From NCBI GenBank assembly GCA_030710605.1, contig CP092873.1:1129900-1193899 (forward strand): a DNA stretch of 64,000 nucleotides. Direction: 5' to 3'. This stretch comes from Cordylochernes scorpioides. Its lineage: Eukaryota; Arthropoda; Arachnida; Pseudoscorpiones; Chernetidae. Positions within the stretch are counted from its first letter, which is position 1, and each line of letters begins with the position of its first letter. The notes under the pieces were generated by a model that did not search any database, was not told the DNA's origin, and saw nothing but the letters and a program-made list of their open reading frames with translations. The position numbers and the translations under genes were made by a program. Below are positions 1-11,313 of the stretch, piece after piece.

Positions 1-347
1 CAACGTCACTTGGACTTTTGCTGACATTGTAAGGACCTTCAGGGTTTTTTCCTGAATAAATCTCCAAGTTACAAGTATAAAACATTTTTTGAATCCACGA
101 GAGCAAATAATTTTATTCTATATTTATTGTGTTTACTCGGAATATACTGCCTGAAATTGCATTTCCCTCTGAAAGCGTCAAACTTTTCATCCACCGTTAT
201 ACACTGCGTGACATTGAAAATGGAACACCAAGAAATAGTGGCCAGAAAGTGATGAAACTCGGCAGACAGAGAGAGAGACAGGGACAAACAATAAGTGATC
301 TTTATTTCAAAATGATAGTCATAATACAGAGCGAGAACGGCGTCGGC

Positions 348-1716
348 TTAGTAGCAAGTAGGACCACCGCGGACGGCGATGCACACAGCAACACGTCTAG
401 GTAGAGAGTCAATCAGAGTACGGATGGCGTCCTGAGGGATGGCTCTCCATTCCCTCTCAACCATTTGCCACAGTTCGTCTTCTGAACGCGGCTGTGGCAA
501 GGCATGCAAACAGCGTCCAATGATGTCCCAGACGTGCTCGATTGGTGAGAGATCAGGAGAGTACGGTGGCCAGGGAAGCATCTGTATATCTTGCAGAGCT
601 TGTTGGCTAATGCGAGCAGTGTGCGGTCGGGCGTTATCCTGCTGATAAAGGGTATTGGGCACCCCCTGAAGGTAGGGGAGTGTCACCGGTCGCAGCACAT
701 CATCAACGTATCGTTGGGCCGTCATAGTGCCCTGAATACGAAGTAAAGGTGACCTGGAATCATACGCGATTGCGCCCCAAACCATGATTCCACGTTGTCG
801 CACGGTGGGGCGTTCCACAATTGCTGCCGGATTGGACCTTTCTCCACGTCGACGTCACACGCGTACACGGCGACTATCACTGGACAAGCAGAAACGCGAC
901 TCATCTGAGAACACGACCCTGTGCCATTCCGTCATCCACGTCGATCTAGCCCGGCACCATTCCAAACGTTGGCGCCTATTCGGTGGGGTCAATGGCAGTC
1001 TTCTTAGCGGACGGCATGAGTGCAAGCCATTAGCAACCAATCGACGGGAAATGGTTCTGGTCGAGATGGAATGATCTAGGGCAGTGATTCTCAACCACTG
1101 TGCCGCGGTAATTTTGTGTGCCGCGAAATTCTAAAAATGTGCCGCCGAATTTTAGTCATATGATTATGTTCACGTTTGTATTGGTTTTTCTTTTTTCTTT
1201 TTCATTTTTTTACTTTTTAAAATAACGAAATTAGCAAATTGAATGTTAGAGATGTATATTACTTATATTTTGCATAGAAATATTGATACATAATTTGAAT
1301 TTTCTTGCATTCAAGTTAGCAAAAGTGTGCCGCGAAATTCTAAAATTGTGCCGCCAAATTTTCAAATCTTTAAAATAGTGCCGCAACAAAAAAAAGGTTG
1401 AGAATCACTGATCTAGGGTGTCTTGCACAAGTTGCAGGATGGCGGTATAATTGGCTTGTGGGGCCGCCACTGCTTGTCGAAGGATACGCCGATCCACACG
1501 TGCTGACGTCACTCTGGTTGCACCGGCATTCCTATAAATTGCCACATTTCCTTGTTCCAACCATCTTCTCCACAGTCGGTGCACCGTGGACGCACCAAGG
1601 TGTGTATCAGCTGCGATTTGACGTATGGACCAACCTGCCCTTTTCAGTCCGATCACCATGCCCCTCGTAAAAGCGTCTGTCTGCTTGAACTGCCTCCGTT
1701 TACGATGACCTGGCAT
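348..1716 (-). pseudogene. Tc1 transposase, broken
   Basis: Read on the minus strand. The N-terminal helix-turn-helix block (1405-1716) begins MPGHRKRRQF and contains SIRQIAADTHLGASTVHRLW. A middle block (about 855-1072) holds VVFSDESRF with the first catalytic Asp. The C-terminal block (348-818) holds QQDNARPHTA (second Asp) and SPDLSPIEHVWD (the Glu of the DD34E triad). The order is correct for a Tc1 transposase, which cuts and joins DNA at TA sites. The frame is broken by the hAT MITE after the helix-turn-helix and by at least one further shift near 800-900, so no full protein can be made. Confidence 0.88.
1082..1410. mobile_element. hAT-type MITE
   Basis: The termini are perfect 15-bp inverted repeats (CAGTGATTCTCAACC at 1082 and its complement ending at 1410). 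They are flanked by an identical 8-bp duplication ATCTAGGG (1074-1081 and 1411-1418), the hallmark of the hAT superfamily. The 329-bp interior has no coding capacity but repeats a motif around GTGCCGCG several times. It splits the Tc1 transposase. Confidence 0.93.
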
Positions 1717-2999
1717 TCTCTGTTATTACACGTGTCTTTTGACACAAGAACAAAATTTCTACAATGATTTTCCTTGAAGAAATAACGACACGAATACTGT
1801 CCTTTCTGCAATTTCCTGCCTTATATCTTACTCCAAGTGCGCACGAGAGCTGCGCATTTTACATCATTTGCATAACTCGGTTAGGCGCGTCTACCCTGAA
1901 ATTTGCATAATTTTCTGGCCACTATTTCTTGGTGTTCCATTTTCAATGTCACGCAATGTATATTCCGAAGGAGAATAATGCTTTTGGCAATTTTTACAGA
2001 AGTATCAAAAATCAATCTCACAGCTGCTAATTTATCTTGACGAAGTCTTTCATTTCTTGTAGCTTTGTCATCAAAACGAATTACTCTGAGAAGAAAACGG
2101 AATCTGTTTTCAGACATTCTACACAATTCAAATATATTCAAAGATATTCTACACAATTCAAATCCAGTACTATCTCTTGCCCATGCATCATCTGTATTCA
2201 ATTTATTCGCTTTCATGACCCCAAGAAAGTAAATAATTCCCAATAAAGCTTTAATTTCATGTAGGTTTGTCAAATTAGCATCTCTTTCTCTGCTATAGTT
2301 CTGCTGAATATTCCTAATGTAAATGTTAGTATTTGTAACTATGCATTCAAGTATATTGTCATCTATAAAGAGATTCCAACAATCTAATATCGATTTAGCA
2401 TTTTTTGCTTCACCCTTTACCCCTGGTAGATGGGTGATAATATTTTCACTGCGAGTTCGAACATTTTTTTGGGGAAAGAGCTTTCTTCCATTTAGTCTTT
2501 TGTCCTTTCCTATATAGTAATTGAAGCTTGGATCCTCATTGTTTTCTTCTTCTGATAATGTATACTTTTCAGTGTCTGTACTCCAATTCCTCTCTTCTAT
2601 ATGATCATCAGTTTCTGATTCCTCATCATCGGGATTTGGAATATTATTATCATAACGGAGAAAATCAGCATTTGAAAGCATTTTATGTGAAATAATGTAA
2701 AAAGAGGAAATAAAATATAAATCCTACCTTATTGTTGGAAGAAATGATTGTATTATTGCACTTGGGGCAGCAAAACCAAACAACAAGAAGCCAGAAAGTA
2801 ACTCGAAACTTATTTACGCAAACCCAAACCAAAAGCGTTAAAAGGTCGCGCTGGGTAAAAATTACCCATTGACGAGAACTCAAAAGGTCGCACTGGGTAA
2901 AATTGACCCAAACATGCTAATAAAATGAATATATGTCATAAAATTAAAATTATAGGTTTATTATAATATTCTTTAGATAGATTTAGAAAGGTACTGAGA

Positions 3000-5260
3000 A
3001 TATATTTTAAATATATATATTTTTTAATGAAAAAACGTATCATTAAATGGAAGATAGGTATCTTTTATTTGTAAACGTTACGAGCTTTCGGGCAAACGCC
3101 CTTCTACAGGTTTGACAGAAATTAAGGCGAGAGACCGACCTATATACAAGGGATGATTTACCTAATAAACAATTTTTATAACTTAGCAGTAAAATTTTTT
3201 TTAATTTTTAATAAGTAACTATTGTATTGATATGGTAATAAGATGTTGTATACTAGATTTTTAACTATGTAAAAAAGGAATAGATTAACTTGAAACAAAG
3301 ATATCATAAATTTCAGGAATTTCTATTTTTCTATTTATGCTTTTAAGTTTGGTGGATACTATGGATTCTAACATTAATCTTTGGTGTAGGTTGGGTATGT
3401 TACGGTAATGGATAGTGGGGTGGTTGGTATTAAAAGAGTGGCCAGTGGATGCAACATGCTGATAGATGAGGGAACGTGGGTCGTTGTTATTAATGTTGCG
3501 GGTGTGTTCTGACATTCTAATGGCGACGGTTCTACCTGTCTCACCCACATAAGTGGCGGAACAATGTTCGCATGAGACAGAGTAGACCGCCCAGAAGAAT
3601 CCAGAGGACTGAGTTGGGTACCAGTTTTTGTAATGGGGTGTCGGAGAAGTGAGTGGATACTGGGGGTATTAATGAAAAAGGTGCGAATGCCAAATGGCCT
3701 GATGAGACGGGAGATACTAACTGTTAAAGGAGAATAGGGCAACATGCAGGTAGTCCTGAAGACTGGGGGAGGATTGGAGGGGGCGGGAGAATAGGTATGT
3801 TTATTAATGAATGTTAGTGGATAGGAGGCGGCGGTGAGATGGGAGATGATACGGGCTTTTTCTGTGGTTTTAAAGATGGGTAGAGAGCAGTGTGTGTGAA
3901 GGCGCCTGGTGAGTGTTTTAACGATGTTAATTTTGTGTACTATGGGGCAGAAGGAGTAGAAATGGGTGTAGGTGGGGGTACTGCTATTCTTGTAGTATAC
4001 TGTGGTGTGGAATGATGCCGGGGTACGTATGATTAAGATGTCTAGGAAGGGAATGATGTGTCCCTGTTCTTTTTCCATGGTGAACGAGAGGTTAGGGTTG
4101 TAACTGTTGAGGGTGGACAGGATGGTTTCCTCAAGGTCGGTTTTACATATGCAAAGGATATCATCGACATATCGTCGCCAGAAAAGAATGTCATCACAAT
4201 GGAGGTTGCAGACCCATTTATCTATTCTGGTCATAACCAGCTCAGCAGCTATGGAGGAGAGGGGGCTTCCCATAGGCGATCCCCTTATCTGTTTGAAATG
4301 GATATGGTCAAAGGTAAAGGTGCTCATGTTTAAGCATATCTGTGAGAGGGATGTGATAGAGTTGGTCTTGACGGGATCTGTGTTGATGGAAACCAAAAAT
4401 TGGTTGAGGCTGTCAATTATCAGGTGATGGGGGAGACTGAGGTATAGGGATGAAACGTCAAATGAACACATGGTGAAGTTTTGGGGGGGGTGTAGGCCGG
4501 TTATTTCTTGAATGAGTGTGGGGGTGCTGGAAACTGTGAGATTACTTCTATTGTTGTTTAAAAGAGGTGAGAGATAATTTGAGAGGTACTTAGCTAGGGG
4601 GTAGGCGGGAGAGAGGTGATACGCAATGATAGGGCGCAGAGGGACAGAAGGTTTGTGGACCTTGGGAAGGCCGTAGATGTAGGTACCATTGGGGAGATTA
4701 GTGGTAAAGGATTTGTGTTCCTCCGTTGAGATGAGACTGGTTCTTTTCATTCGGTTGAGAGAGGACTTGAAGGTTTTTAGTGCTATTGTGCTCTCTTGTG
4801 CGGAAATTTGAGAAAAAGTGGCTGTGTCCTGCAATATTTCCAAGATTTTGGCGTGGTACGAAGATCGGTCTAGGATTACGGTGTCAGTGCCCTTATCTGA
4901 TCTGCTGATGACAATTGAACGTTGTTTCATTAGTCTGCGGAGGGCCTTGGATTCAGTTTGGGAATTTGGGGGTGGGGGGAGAGGTCTCTGGAGTACCCGG
5001 GATACATGGTTTCTGATGGCGCATCTGTCTTGATGGTTATGATTCTTAACGGAGGCCTCTATTCCACTGATGATCCTGGGTATATCGGGTTTGGCGGGAA
5101 GTCGATATTTGAGGCCTTTAGAGAGGAGACTGTATTCAGCAGGGGTGAGGGTTACGCTAGACAGATTGATGATGTTGTTTGAAGCCTCGGGGTTGGCAAA
5201 CACTAGTGAAGGGTTAAATATATATTCAAAGATTTTAAAACATCATTATCACATTATATA
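3000..5260 (-). mobile_element. Penelope-like element 1 (GIY-YIG type)
   Basis: A minus-strand unit with a long reverse transcriptase ORF followed by a GIY-YIG endonuclease, the architecture of canonical Penelope-like elements. Downstream of the ORF on the minus strand (3081-3112) is a hairpin, GGGC-GTTT-GCCC, followed by GAAAGCTC; this resembles the hammerhead-like motif of other Penelope ends. The flanks (2911-3060 and 5204-5262) are AT-rich and I could not set exact termini. Confidence 0.8.
3285..5203 (-). pseudogene. Penelope-like reverse transcriptase / GIY-YIG protein, one frameshift
   Basis: The main frame (5203 to about 3600) carries SDKGTDTVILD, GLPKVHKPSVPLRPII, CSFDVSSLY, IRGSPMGSPLSS and the catalytic RRYVDDIL. 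These are reverse transcriptase motifs in the order seen in the Penelope clade. Near 3590-3600 the frame changes. The other frame (to 3285) encodes a C-terminal GIY-YIG domain with VSCEHCSATYVGETGR and IRMSEHTRN, including the Cys pair before the YVG motif. In intact elements both domains lie in one ORF, so a single indel seems to be the main lesion. The long clean frame suggests a fairly young copy. Confidence 0.85.
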
Positions 5261-5262
5261 AT

Positions 5263-6176
5263 ACAATGTTTACTTGAAAAATGGCTCTAACACCCTGTTT
5301 CAAAGCACTCTTCAAGCATTGTCCCTTTCAAACAAAGTTAATGTGTTTTTATTCCATTTCATGTTTCCACATATTCTTCTAGGTCTAGATTTCGTTTTTT
5401 TTTTTTTTTTTTTTAACCTGTCATGCAAAACATTGCTGACTTTAAAATCACCATAGTTAATGGCATAAAAATAATTTTGTTTCATCGCGGGACCGTTTAT
5501 TTGGACTTTTTTTTTTTTTTTTTAGCTCTAAAACGCACGATCGCGGCAAAAGTTGAGGGTTGATTCCTCTTTGTAACAATTTTTAATAGCTTTATATTTT
5601 ATCTTTTATAATAGAAAATTTATATTCTCTTATTTTAATATGTTCTTAACATTTTACCTGTGTTGTTTCACTTAGAAAAGTTCTGAAAATGGCTTTTTAA
5701 AAAAAAAAGAAATTACGTTTTTCTTTTTAAAATGCCTTTGTTTTCTTCATTTTGGAAGCCATTTGTATTTTTATATTTCAAATTTAATGGATGCAAAGAT
5801 ATTCTATTCAATAAAAAGTATAATGTGTAAACATTTATACAACATACAGCAAAAATAAAGTGCAAAAATCAAAACAAACAATGCCGCTAAATTTTTTGTT
5901 TTGAAATCGCGATCCGTGAGCTTAACCATGCCCAAAATTTTGTTGTTTTAATTTTTTAATTACAATTCTAAGTTCGTTATAAGCATAGTATTTTAAATAT
6001 ATTTTATTATTTTGGGACCGAAAATAGGTTCGTTATAGGGGTAGTTCGTTATTCTAAAAATCACAAAGTTCGTTATAACGATGGTATTTTCAATGGAATG
6101 GAATTGGGAATCCGCGTGGGTTCGTTATAAGGGAAGGTTTGTTATATCCAGGGTTGGTATTAGCGGGGTTTTACTG
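5263..6176 (-). mobile_element. Tigger/pogo-like non-autonomous remnant
   Basis: A non-coding AT-rich stretch with long T runs (about 5396-5414 and 5508-5523). Its right end, read on the minus strand, starts CAGTAAAACCCCGCTAATAC, a pogo/Tigger-type terminus next to TA. Nearby are several copies of AGTTCGTTATAA. A short related fragment lies at 38510-38612. The left boundary is uncertain and no transposase is present. Confidence 0.5.
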
Positions 6177-6491
6177 TACTTTGCTACATAGTCCTATGGC
6201 AACTGTGACTCGCAGCTTGTTCCTACTGACATGTTTCTGTCAAGTATTCTCTTGGAGTCTCCAGTACCTTTGTGTCCTTGTTATTGCGGCGTGAAAAGTG
6301 GCTTTGTCGTCATATAGGGAGATCATTTTCTTTGAGGGAAGTCTTTGACATGGAATCCTGGAGTCAGTCACAGGTGACCACAGCACTCAAGGTCTGCCTT
6401 CAGTTTGTCTGCCCAAAATTTTATTGTTAAATTGTGCTGTAGTTTATGATGGGCTCTCACCCAGTTGTGTTCTCCAGGGGCCTCCCCCCAG

Positions 6492-6600
6492 GCAGAGGTC
6501 AGGCAGCCCCCAGCGGACCCTGTCCTGGGATTCTACCTCACCAAGGTGGCAGGGATCCCTGGCCACTTCAACCACCCCAACCTGGCCCTTGGCATCCAAG
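6492..6600 (+). other. candidate coding exon in the left palindrome arm
   Basis: GC-rich in AT-rich surroundings, preceded by a pyrimidine tract ending in CAG and followed by AAG/GTACCT, a good donor. The frame is open across the whole interval and includes PVLGFYLTKVAGIP and GHFNHPNLALGIQ. I do not recognise the protein. A mirror copy in the other arm (about 9017-9125, minus strand) keeps the same frame and both splice signals. A second possible exon lies at about 6269-6375, but its mirror copy carries an indel. It could be a captured or duplicated gene fragment, or chance. Confidence 0.3.
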
Positions 6601-7422
6601 GTACCTGGAGAACACAACCCGGGATCAAATCAACCCGGCAGCGCCCTTTTGTGTAACTCTTAGAGAAACATCTTCTCTCTTATCTCCACTTTGCCCCTGA
6701 CAAGCATCATGACTGGGTGAATACCTTTGTCATTAAGACTGGGAGCACTACTCAGTAGCAGGCCACCGACTTATGGCCACCTCTGACATGGGGAACTGAT
6801 GCCATGTGCAGCTGCTCCTAACATGGAGTACATCCTGTATCCTTGGATTAGGAGCCCTTACAGGGTGCTATCAGCCGGCCCAGCTGAGCCCAGGTTTTTT
6901 AGCGAGCTTGTTACTGCTCCCCCTCCTCCATCCGGGCTTGGTACCGGCAAAGGCGGAGTGTTTTACAGAAACATTTTATTTTGATTCCAACCTAGAATTA
7001 TACCTTCTTATCACAAGACATTCATTAAATGCTCCATTTTCTTCTTGCACAGAACACACATATGCAGAGGTGGCAAATTCAGACAACAACCAACCTGTTG
7101 CCAGAGATTTTGATCATCATTAGTACAGGGACAGGTTTTCTGAATTTTCTATAACTGGTGTTGTTGTTTCAACAAAATCTGTTCATTCAGTCTAGAAATT
7201 ATAAAGAAAATGTTATTGAAGGTTTTGTGTTTTAATGCATTTATTAGAAGGAGAGGTGCACATGAATACCATCCTCCCTCACTTATATATCTCTGTTTTG
7301 GAGCAATCCATAAATAAATCTTTAATTTAAATAACATATATTGGATCAAAATATCATTTATTTTACCTATATTTCAGTTGGCTGAACGCCAACCTTTATC
7401 AAGGTGTTATAACATTTTCTTC

Positions 7423-7650
7423 TTCTTTCTTATCTCCACTCAATCACACTAAGGTATCAAGCTTGTAAAGCTTGAGATTTTTGATGGTGTCTGCTGGGGA
7501 AGAGTAGAGCTCATCAATGGATGAGTCAATACAGTTAATGATATGTCTTGGAGTTGCAGGCTGAGAATTGCACTTAGTACATATTGGGAAAACCTTGCAA
7601 CCATTCTGGAAAGTCATTGTCCGTAGATGACCAGACTTAAGTCTGGAAAT
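7423..7650 (-). repeat. non-LTR retrotransposon 3' end, family B
   Basis: Nearly identical to 38072-38307. On the minus strand it reads as the Cys/His tail that follows an RNase H domain in some non-LTR elements (CTKCNSQ, TPRHIINCIDS in the better copy). It ends in GTGGAGATAAGAAAGAAG, a simple-repeat tail. Confidence 0.7.
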
Positions 7651-7865
7651 TTTAAAATGTTATAACACCTTGATAAAGGTTGGCGTTCAGCCAACTGAAA
7701 TATTGGTAAAATAAATGATATTTTGATCAAATATATGCCTTTTTAATTAAAAATATATCTCTGTGTAAAATAATGTCTTAAGGTAATAAGACCTAATCTA
7801 AATAAATAAATAAATGTCACACATCATTTATTTATTTAGGTCTTATTACCTTGTGTTTCTTATCT

Positions 7866-7965
7866 NNNNNNNNNNNNNNNNNNNNNNNNNNNNNNNNNNN
7901 NNNNNNNNNNNNNNNNNNNNNNNNNNNNNNNNNNNNNNNNNNNNNNNNNNNNNNNNNNNNNNNNN
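7866..7965. other. assembly gap (100 N)
   Basis: A run of exactly 100 N at the centre of the palindrome. A round number normally marks a gap of unknown length. Confidence 0.99.
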
Positions 7966-9510
7966 GATCAGAAACACAAGATAATAAGACCTAAATAAAT
8001 AAATGGTGTGTGACATTTCGGTAACAAAAATGTCACACATCATTTATTTATTTATATTAGGTCTTATTACCTTAAGACATTATTTTACACAGAGATATAT
8101 TTTTAATTAAAAAGGCATATATTGGATCAAAATATCATTTAATTTACCAATATTTCAGTTGGCTGAACGCCAACCTTTATCAAGGTGTTATAACATTTTA
8201 AAATGTTATAATACCTTGATAAAGGTTGGCATTCAGCCAACTGAAATATTGGTAAAATAAATGATATTTTGATCCAATATATGCCTTTTTAATTAAAGAT
8301 TTATTTATGGATTGCTCCAAAACAGAAATAAGTGAGGGAGGATGTTATTCATGTACACCTCTCCCTTTAATAAATGCATTAAAACACAAAACCTTCAATA
8401 ACATTTTCTTTATAATTTCTGGACAGAATGCACAGATTTTGTTGAAACAACAACACCAGTTCTGGCAAATTCAGAAAAACCTGTCCCTGCACTAATGATG
8501 ATCAAAGTCTCTGGCAACAGGTTGATTGTTGTGCTAACATATGTGTGCTCTGTGCAGGAAGAAAATGGAGCATTTAATGAATGTCTTGTGATAATTCTAG
8601 GTTGGAATCTCAATATAAAATGTTTCTGTAAAACACTCCGCCTTTGCCGGTCCCAAGCCCGGATGGAGGAGGGGAAGCAGTAACAAGCTAGCTAAAAAAC
8701 CTGGGCTCAGCTGGGCCGGCTGATAGTACCCTGTAAGGGCTCCTGATCCAAGGATACAGGATGTACTCCATGTTAGGAGCAGCTGCACATGGCATCAGTT
8801 CCCCATGTCAGAGGTGGCCATAAGTCGGTGGCCTGCTACTGAGTAGTGCTCCCAGTCTTAATGACAAAGGTATTCACCCAGTCATGATGCTTGTCAGGGG
8901 CAAAGTGGAGATAAGAGAGAAGATGTTTCTCTAAGAGTTACACAAAAGGGCGCTGCCGGGTTGAGGCAGGATTTGATCCCGGGTTGTGGAAAGTGACATA
9001 AATGTTCTCCAGGTACCTTGGATGCCAAGGGCCAGGTTGGGGTGGTTGAAGTGGCCAGGGATCCCTGCCACCTTGGTGAGGTAGAATCCCAGGACAGGGT
9101 CCGCTGGGGGCTGCCTGACCTCTGCCTGGGGGGAGGCCCCTGGGGAACACAACTGGGTGAGAGCCCATCATAAACTACAGCACAATTTAACAATAAAATT
9201 TTGGGCAGACAAACTGAAGGCAGACCTTGAGTGCTGTGGTCACTGACTCCAGGATTCCATGTCAAAGACTTCCCTCAAAGAAAATGATGTCCCTATAGAT
9301 GATATGACGACAAAGCCACTTTTCACGCCGCAATAACAAGGACACAAAGGTACTGGAGACTCCAAGAGACAGAAACATGTCAGTAGGAACAAGCTGCGAG
9401 TCACAGTTACCATAGGACTATGTAGCAAAGTATTTATTAATTAATAAGACACAATTTGGATTATAGATTATAAACACAAGGTAATAGGACCAAATCCAAA
9501 TAAATAAATA

Positions 9511-9560
9511 GTGTGTGACGTTTCAGTAACAGCGTTGTTACCATCTTCAGACAAAAGTAC
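9511..9560 (-). ncRNA. hammerhead-ribozyme-like motif, left terminal repeat of Penelope-like element 2
   Basis: On the minus strand: CTGAAGA, one extra T, stem GGTAACA / TGTTACT with loop ACGC, then GAAAC-GTC and a short match back to the 5' flank. This fits the hammerhead core (CUGANGA, helix II, GAAA, UH cleavage site) with a tiny palindromic helix III (ACGT). Penelope-like elements are known to carry such motifs. An extra base after the CUGANGA box has a precedent in a viroid hammerhead. Activity is not shown by sequence. Confidence 0.6.
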
Positions 9561-10521
9561 TGAATGAGAAATTTTACCACAGCATGTTTTTAAATAGTTC
9601 CTGTTATCAAGTGTGTAAACAAGATAACAGATAAGAAGAAGATATTTATCTGAGAAACACAGAATAATATTGTTAGAATTTTTTTTTTTCAAATATAATT
9701 TAAAGCAAATCTATAAATATCATTTATATTTCCTCTTTCTTCCATTCTGTTAATTGTAGCGCTTTTCTTTTGAATAAAAAATGCTTCTTTAAATTGTCTC
9801 TTAAAATAATTTTTCTCATAATCTAGTATCTTTATTTCTTTTAGGTTAAAATTATTCTGTTCTGTGATTTTTCTATGTTCTACAAGTGCAGAATTCTCAA
9901 TTTTATCCCAATTTCAGAGCATATTCATGGTTTTTCATTCTTTCTTTTAAAGTTCTGGATGTTTGTCCTACATAACATTGGTCACATTTTTCACATTTCA
10001 CTTCATAAATTAAATCTGCTCTATTTGGTATGTGAGTGTTCTTATGGTTGTTGATATATTGAGAGATAGGGTTACATGGTTTCCCTGCAATGTTTATTTT
10101 TTCATACTTTTTGAATATATTAGTAAGATTTCTCTCTTGCAAACTTTTGGTTTATAAATGGCAGTGTGATAAATTTGGCTTCTTTGTTTTTGCACTTTAG
10201 ATTTTGAATTAAAGTATTATTCTCATATTTTTGGTTCATGTCTTCTATTATTCTATTTATCAATTTGATGGGAAAATCTTCATTGATTAGTTCTTTTTTT
10301 TTATGTTGCTAATTTCTATATTTCTTTTAGCTGTATCATTAATGAGCGTAAAAGTTCTATATATAAGAGCTTTTACTAATCCTACTTTTTGGCTGAAATG
10401 GTGCTGTGAGCTATAGTTCCAATAAGTTCCTGTATGTGTTGGTTTTTTGTATATAGAGGTTGTAATATTGTTATTATTGTATGATAAGTTCATGTCCAGG
10501 AAATTTATTGATTTGTTGTTA

Positions 10522-11313
10522 CGAGGGTGAGTAGAAAAGTAAGGTCGCCTATTTTTTTTTTCATAGAAAAACACATTTAATCACAACTTTTTATACATCA
10601 TTGGAAAGGTTTGACACTTTGCTATTTTTCTACATAGTCGCCTTGATGCTCAATCACTTTTTTCATCCTGTCAACCAACTTTGTAATTCCGGTGTTGTAC
10701 CACTCTCCCGCCGCCTCTTTGAGCCACTTGTCGACCCACCTGGCGGACACCTTTCTGTAGCCGAGGGTCTCAGACACAATCTTGTGCACGGAGAAGTGGC
10801 TGCAATCTTCATTCAGGCCATCCTCGATCTCTTCAAGGGTTATCCGCCGGTTTACGGTTGATTCCGGCAAACTCGGCCGCCCAGACCGCTGTTCATCGTG
10901 GACGTTTATCCGCCCCTCGTTAAACTCCCGGCACCATTTCCGCACATTTTTGATGTCCATGCACTTCTCACCATACACTTCCACTAACTGACGGTGAATT
11001 TCGACCGGAGAATTATTTTTAACATTTAAAAAGTGTATAACTGAGCGCAACTCGCACTTGGCGGGAGAGCTAAGAGGAAGCTCCATCGCGAACGGCTGCC
11101 AGACAGCGACTGAGCATCCCAAGATCACCGGGAAGGTTCTAGACGGTAGAGGGGGAACCAAGGAAGGCAGCGGTGTTGTCGGATTTCACCTAGCAACGCG
11201 CATTCGGAAATTATCTCGTAGAAGACCTTTCCAATGATGTATAAAAAGTTGTGATTAAATGTGTTTTTCTATGAAAAAAAAAATAGGCGACCTTACTTTT
11301 CTACTCACCCTCA
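10522..11313 (-). mobile_element. internally deleted mariner transposon
   Basis: The ends are long near-perfect inverted repeats of about 90 bp (10522-10611 and 11224-11313), starting (C/T)GAGGGTGAGTAGAAAAG, with TA on both sides (10520-10521 and 11314-11315). The 792-bp element sits inside the Penelope-like reverse transcriptase. Confidence 0.93.
10622..11161 (-). pseudogene. mariner transposase with catalytic domain deleted
   Basis: The N-terminal part has the paired helix-turn-helix DNA-binding region of mariner transposases (RSVIHFLNVKNNSP, VRKWCREFNEGR, DEQRSGRPS, VHKIVSETLGYRKVSARWV). It then joins directly, in frame, to the extreme C-terminus (GEWYNTGITKLVDRMKKVI). The whole DD34D catalytic core is missing. 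At 179 codons it is about half the usual ~345. It could still bind mariner ends if translated, but could not transpose. Confidence 0.88.

Larger units (their letters stand above)
200..1960 (-). mobile_element. Tc1-like DNA transposon inserted in piggyBac
   Basis: Inverted termini begin TACACTGCGTG at 200 and, on the other strand, TACATTGCGTG at 1960. They continue through a shared stretch containing AATGGAACACCAAGAAATAG. TA dinucleotides flank both ends (198-199 and 1961-1962), the standard Tc1/mariner target duplication. Without the inserted hAT MITE (1082-1410) the element is about 1.43 kb, a normal Tc1 size. It interrupts the piggyBac reading frame. Confidence 0.88.
1..2910 (-). pseudogene. 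piggyBac-family transposase remnant, split by a Tc1 element
   Basis: Two minus-strand blocks belong to one piggyBac-type transposase (DDE_Tnp_1_7 family, cut-and-paste at TTAA). The N-terminal block (about 1990-2681) has an acidic start, then IKALLGIIYFLGVMKANK, DDAWARDSTG and RFLLRVIRFDD, all typical of the family. The later block (1-about 190) has TVDEKFDAFRGKC and RQYIPSKHNKYRIK, also diagnostic, and runs off the window edge. Tc1 (200-1960) lies between them. The reading frame shifts near 85-95, and a stretch around 2130-2170 is locally duplicated. Upstream at 2840-2910 the motif GGTCGC(A/G)CTGGGTAAAA occurs twice and is probably the terminal repeat; no TTAA duplication was identified. It is non-functional as it stands. 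Confidence 0.85.
6177..9432. repeat. 3.26-kb composite palindrome around an assembly gap
   Basis: The left arm (6177 to about 7345) matches the reverse complement of the right arm (about 8283-9432) over more than 1.1 kb with few differences. For example, TACTTTGCTACATAGTC at the left edge pairs with the end at 9432. Inside, a second set of inverted segments carrying GGTTGGCGTTCAGCC (7380-7420, 7655-7865, 7966-8245) continues the symmetry to the gap. The left side also holds a non-LTR 3' fragment (7423-7650). Parts of the arms recur alone at 31150-31445 and 38705-38775, so the arm is itself a dispersed repeat. Confidence 0.85.

Noticed and set aside
6424-6700. three overlapping open frames of 63-84 codons
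   Set aside because: Frames beyond the splice-bounded stretch are GC-rich shadows; only 6492-6600 has independent support and even that is weak.
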